From assembly GCA_027063225.1 (NCBI GenBank), contig JAMOSG010000039.1, forward strand, positions 62,001 to 126,000: DNA of 64,000 bases, given 5' to 3'. Below, piece by piece: positions 62,376 to 64,000 of the stretch. The DNA comes from Helicobacteraceae bacterium. Its GTDB lineage: Bacteria > Campylobacterota > Campylobacteria > Campylobacterales > Sulfurimonadaceae. A model generated the notes under the pieces. The model was not told the DNA's origin. It ran no database searches and saw only the letters and a program-made list of their open reading frames with translations. Position 1 is the stretch's first letter. Every line of letters begins with the position of its first letter. Made by a program: the position numbers and the translations under genes.

Positions 62376-62862
62376 TCTTTTTCTTGCTATCGAAGCACTT
62401 ATAGGGGTGAGTTATTTTTATGATTTCTCACTCTTTATAAATAGTGAAGTTGCATTTTTAAGTTCTTTTTTTGTTATAGTTGGTTCAAGCTTTGCCTATA
62501 AAAAAATGGTTACTACGCAAGTAGAGAAAAAAGAGTATGAAGAGTTACGTGATCCTTTAGAAAAAATAGAAGATCCTTATGAGTTGTATGACGATAAAAT
62601 AAACAATGCTCCCCTTGAAGAGTTAGATATTAAAGAGATAGTAAAAGAGGAAAAAGCAAAAATTAAAACTTTTAATACAACAGCGATGAAGCAGGGTGTT
62701 AAAGGTGGATTTTCTCCATTTCGTCTTGTACCATATCTTTTTTTAATTGTAGGGTTTATTGCACTAGAGAATAATCATTATCTTGATTTAAAAGTTTATT
62801 TACCAATGTTGCTTGTGGGGATTGTTGCAGGGAATATTGTAGTTACAAAAATTACTAAATAG
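62359..62862 (+). CDS. Membrane protein, unrecognised
   Basis: About 167 residues with two hydrophobic segments near the N-terminus (about 4-24 and 30-46), a charged middle with many Glu and Lys (about 50-105), and two more segments near the end (about 119-135 and 143-162). I chose the GTG at 62359, because GAGG lies 6 bases upstream; ATGs at 62338-62347 lie in the acidic tail of the upstream gene. It follows the atpZ-like gene with overlap and is convergent with rpoD. No family recognised. Confidence 0.55.
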   Translation: MKKAISLFLAIEALIGVSYFYDFSLFINSEVAFLSSFFVIVGSSFAYKKMVTTQVEKKEYEELRDPLEKIEDPYELYDDKINNAPLEELDIKEIVKEEKAKIKTFNTTAMKQGVKGGFSPFRLVPYLFLIVGFIALENNHYLDLKVYLPMLLVGIVAGNIVVTKITK

Positions 62863-62878
62863 CTTTTTATATAGTGAT

Positions 62879-62908
62879 TATATAAAGGAGTTTTTACTCC
62901 TCTATATA
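62879..62908. terminator. Hairpin terminator between convergent genes, next to the rpoD stop
   Basis: TATATAAAGGAGT and ACTCCTCTATATA pair (12 of 13) around a TTTT loop, between the membrane protein stop and overlapping the rpoD stop codon. On the plus strand a TTTT follows shortly after. A shared bidirectional terminator is likely. Confidence 0.55.
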
Positions 62909-64000
62909 ACTTTTAAGTTTACGACCAACTTTAGGGTGTTTTAACTTTTTAATAGCACTCGATTCAATTTGACGAACACGCTCACGTGTAACACGAAGCT
63001 CTTTACCAATCTCCTCTAAAGTTCTATCACTCTCATCGTCCATAATACCAAAACGAAGTTTAATAACAGCACGTTCTCTCTCATTGAGTTGCTCAAGCAC
63101 ACTCTCTATTTGTACACGTAAATCATCTTTTAAGATAGCATCAGCAGGAGATAGTGATGCTTTATCTTCAATAAAATCTCCAAAACGTCCATCATCTTCA
63201 CTACCAATAGGTGCTTCAAGAGAAATAGGCTCTTTTGTAATTTTAATAACATTTTTTACTTTCTCAACAGAAAGACCAACCTCTTTTGCAATTGTATCTA
63301 CATCTGGCTCTTTACCATGCTCTTGAAGGTGTTTACGCATAATTTTATTAATACGGTTAATTGTTTCAATCATATGGATAGGGATACGAATAGTTCTTGC
63401 CTGATCTGCAATTGCACGGCTAATTGCTTGACGAATCCACCATGTTGCATAGGTTGAAAATTTATACCCTTTTTGGTATTCAAATTTATCAACCGCTTTC
63501 ATAAGACCAATGTTTCCTTCCTGAATTAAATCTAAGAATGGAAGTCCACGGTTTGTGTAACGCTTAGCAATAGAAACAACAAGACGTAAGTTTGAACGAG
63601 CCATACGAGTTTTTGCTTTTTCACTAATATTTTTACCACGTTTAATTTGTTCTAAAATATCAGCTAATTTTTCTGGTTCCATATCAAAACTATTTTTACT
63701 CGCTTCTTTAGTTTGTACAAGTTTTTTAATCTCCATATATGTAGAAACCATTGTAGCTTCTGGTACCATACTAGCGATATCTTCTTTTGTTAAGTCTTGA
63801 ATCTTTTCAATAAGAACTTTATGGTTTGCTTTTAGAGTTGCATTAAAAAGTGGAAGTTTATACTCCAAGCGGCGAAGCTCTTTGTCGTAACCATCTTCAC
63901 TTTTAAGTGCAGTTTCCATAGCTTTTACAAGTTCATTAATCAATTTTGAAGTTGGTCCAAGCTCTAAAAGCTTCTCTTTTAGGATATTTTTTTTGTAAGT
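62894..64000 (-). CDS. rpoD: RNA polymerase sigma factor RpoD, C-terminal part (cut by window edge)
   Basis: The frame runs from the right edge for 368 codons to the stop at 62894, so it is the C-terminal part of a larger sigma factor. [20 protein letters not shown] (region 2.1), [24 protein letters not shown] (region 2.2), [14 protein letters not shown] (2.3-2.4), the region 3 segment [19 protein letters not shown], and [20 protein letters not shown] (region 4.2) are present in order. These bind core polymerase, the -10 and, weakly here, the -35. The stop is next to a convergent terminator hairpin. Confidence 0.97.
   Translation of the reverse strand, partial: TYKKNILKEKLLELGPTSKLINELVKAMETALKSEDGYDKELRRLEYKLPLFNATLKANHKVLIEKIQDLTKEDIASMVPEATMVSTYMEIKKLVQTKEASKNSFDMEPEKLADILEQIKRGKNISEKAKTRMARSNLRLVVSIAKRYTNRGLPFLDLIQEGNIGLMKAVDKFEYQKGYKFSTYATWWIRQAISRAIADQARTIRIPIHMIETINRINKIMRKHLQEHGKEPDVDTIAKEVGLSVEKVKNVIKITKEPISLEAPIGSEDDGRFGDFIEDKASLSPADAILKDDLRVQIESVLEQLNERERAVIKLRFGIMDDESDRTLEEIGKELRVTRERVRQIESSAIKKLKHPKVGRKLKSYIEE

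Noticed and set aside
63941-63943. TTG at 63943 as the rpoD start
   Set aside because: The frame is open to the window edge and known RpoD proteins of the phylum are much longer, so this codon is an internal Leu.
1-64000. CRISPR arrays, tRNA or rRNA genes, prophage or conjugation genes
   Set aside because: No regularly spaced repeats, cloverleaf-like sequences, rRNA-like stretches or hallmark phage or transfer proteins were seen by eye.

Overview
The window is AT-rich, densely packed DNA from a Campylobacterota (epsilonproteobacterial) genome. A free-living, Sulfurimonas-like relative is the best guess. The evidence is the gene order ppiD-like/ftsA/ftsZ, a long-form TrmB, a RibBA whose GTP cyclohydrolase half is degenerate, short-form HisG, family II pyrophosphatase, and histidine kinases with the H-box style common in that phylum. 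The genus is inference from gene content and base composition only. I saw no rRNA, tRNA, CRISPR array or prophage. No stretch longer than 300 bases lacks a gene; the longest non-coding gap is about 196 bases, between the efflux operon and glyS.

Layout. 1-948: the start of a CASTOR/POLLUX-type channel protein running off the left edge. 1051-5691: a Dabb protein, a FIST-sensor histidine kinase with an adjacent REC-PAS-GGDEF(degenerate)-EAL regulator, and a small membrane protein. 5745-11077: a Ste24-type M48 protease, an MNT/HEPN toxin-antitoxin pair, argD, a TolC-family protein and a MidA-like methyltransferase. 11143-16655 (minus): a tripartite efflux operon (outer membrane factor, adaptor, and an RND pump split into two genes at its midpoint). 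16852-20733: glyS, an FAD oxidoreductase, and an unrecognised gene on the opposite strand. 20776-28585: a long co-directional cluster (hydrolase, VanZ-like, hisG, methyltransferase, lipoprotein, hemH, HAD phosphatase, coiled-coil membrane protein, small protein, DJ-1, prmC, DUF4149). 28605-32699 (minus): ppiD-like, ftsA, ftsZ.

32829-37436: bioA, ribBA, a DUF695-RraB fusion, an unrecognised gene and rodA. 37492-49206: an RluA pseudouridine synthase, an FN3 lipoprotein, trmB, ftsE, ftsX and a degenerate EnvC-like activator, thrC, a very large metallopeptidase-propeller-barrel protein, ppaC, an unrecognised gene and thiS. 49211-55057 (minus): truA, an LptF/G permease, prepilin peptidase, uppS, coaBC, a ferritin-like protein and a NifU-like scaffold. 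55105-58626: divergent acyl-CoA ligase and YgiQ radical SAM gene. 58638-59887: a 361-bp IS1595-type remnant with perfect terminal repeats, abutting a chemoreceptor pseudogene that has also lost its signalling tip. 59877-64000: tonB-like, hemL, atpZ-like, a membrane protein, and the 3' part of rpoD running off the right edge.

Functionally the window is mostly housekeeping: cell division and envelope growth (ftsA, ftsZ, ftsE, ftsX, envC-like, rodA, uppS, LptF/G), cofactors and heme (bioA, ribBA, coaBC, thiS, hemH, hemL), translation and RNA modification (glyS, truA, rluA-like, trmB, prmC) and efflux. The accessory signal is small: the toxin-antitoxin pair, the IS remnant with the broken chemoreceptor, the split RND pump, and several unrecognised proteins. 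Many genes overlap (TAATG, TAGTG, ATGA, or deeper embedded starts), and several starts are GTG or TTG. I found no clear candidate for a wholly new multi-gene system. The most distinctive items are the doubly broken chemoreceptor next to the miniature IS, the ribosome-site hairpin before coaBC, the back-to-back -10 elements at 20756-20768, and the large metallopeptidase-propeller-barrel protein.
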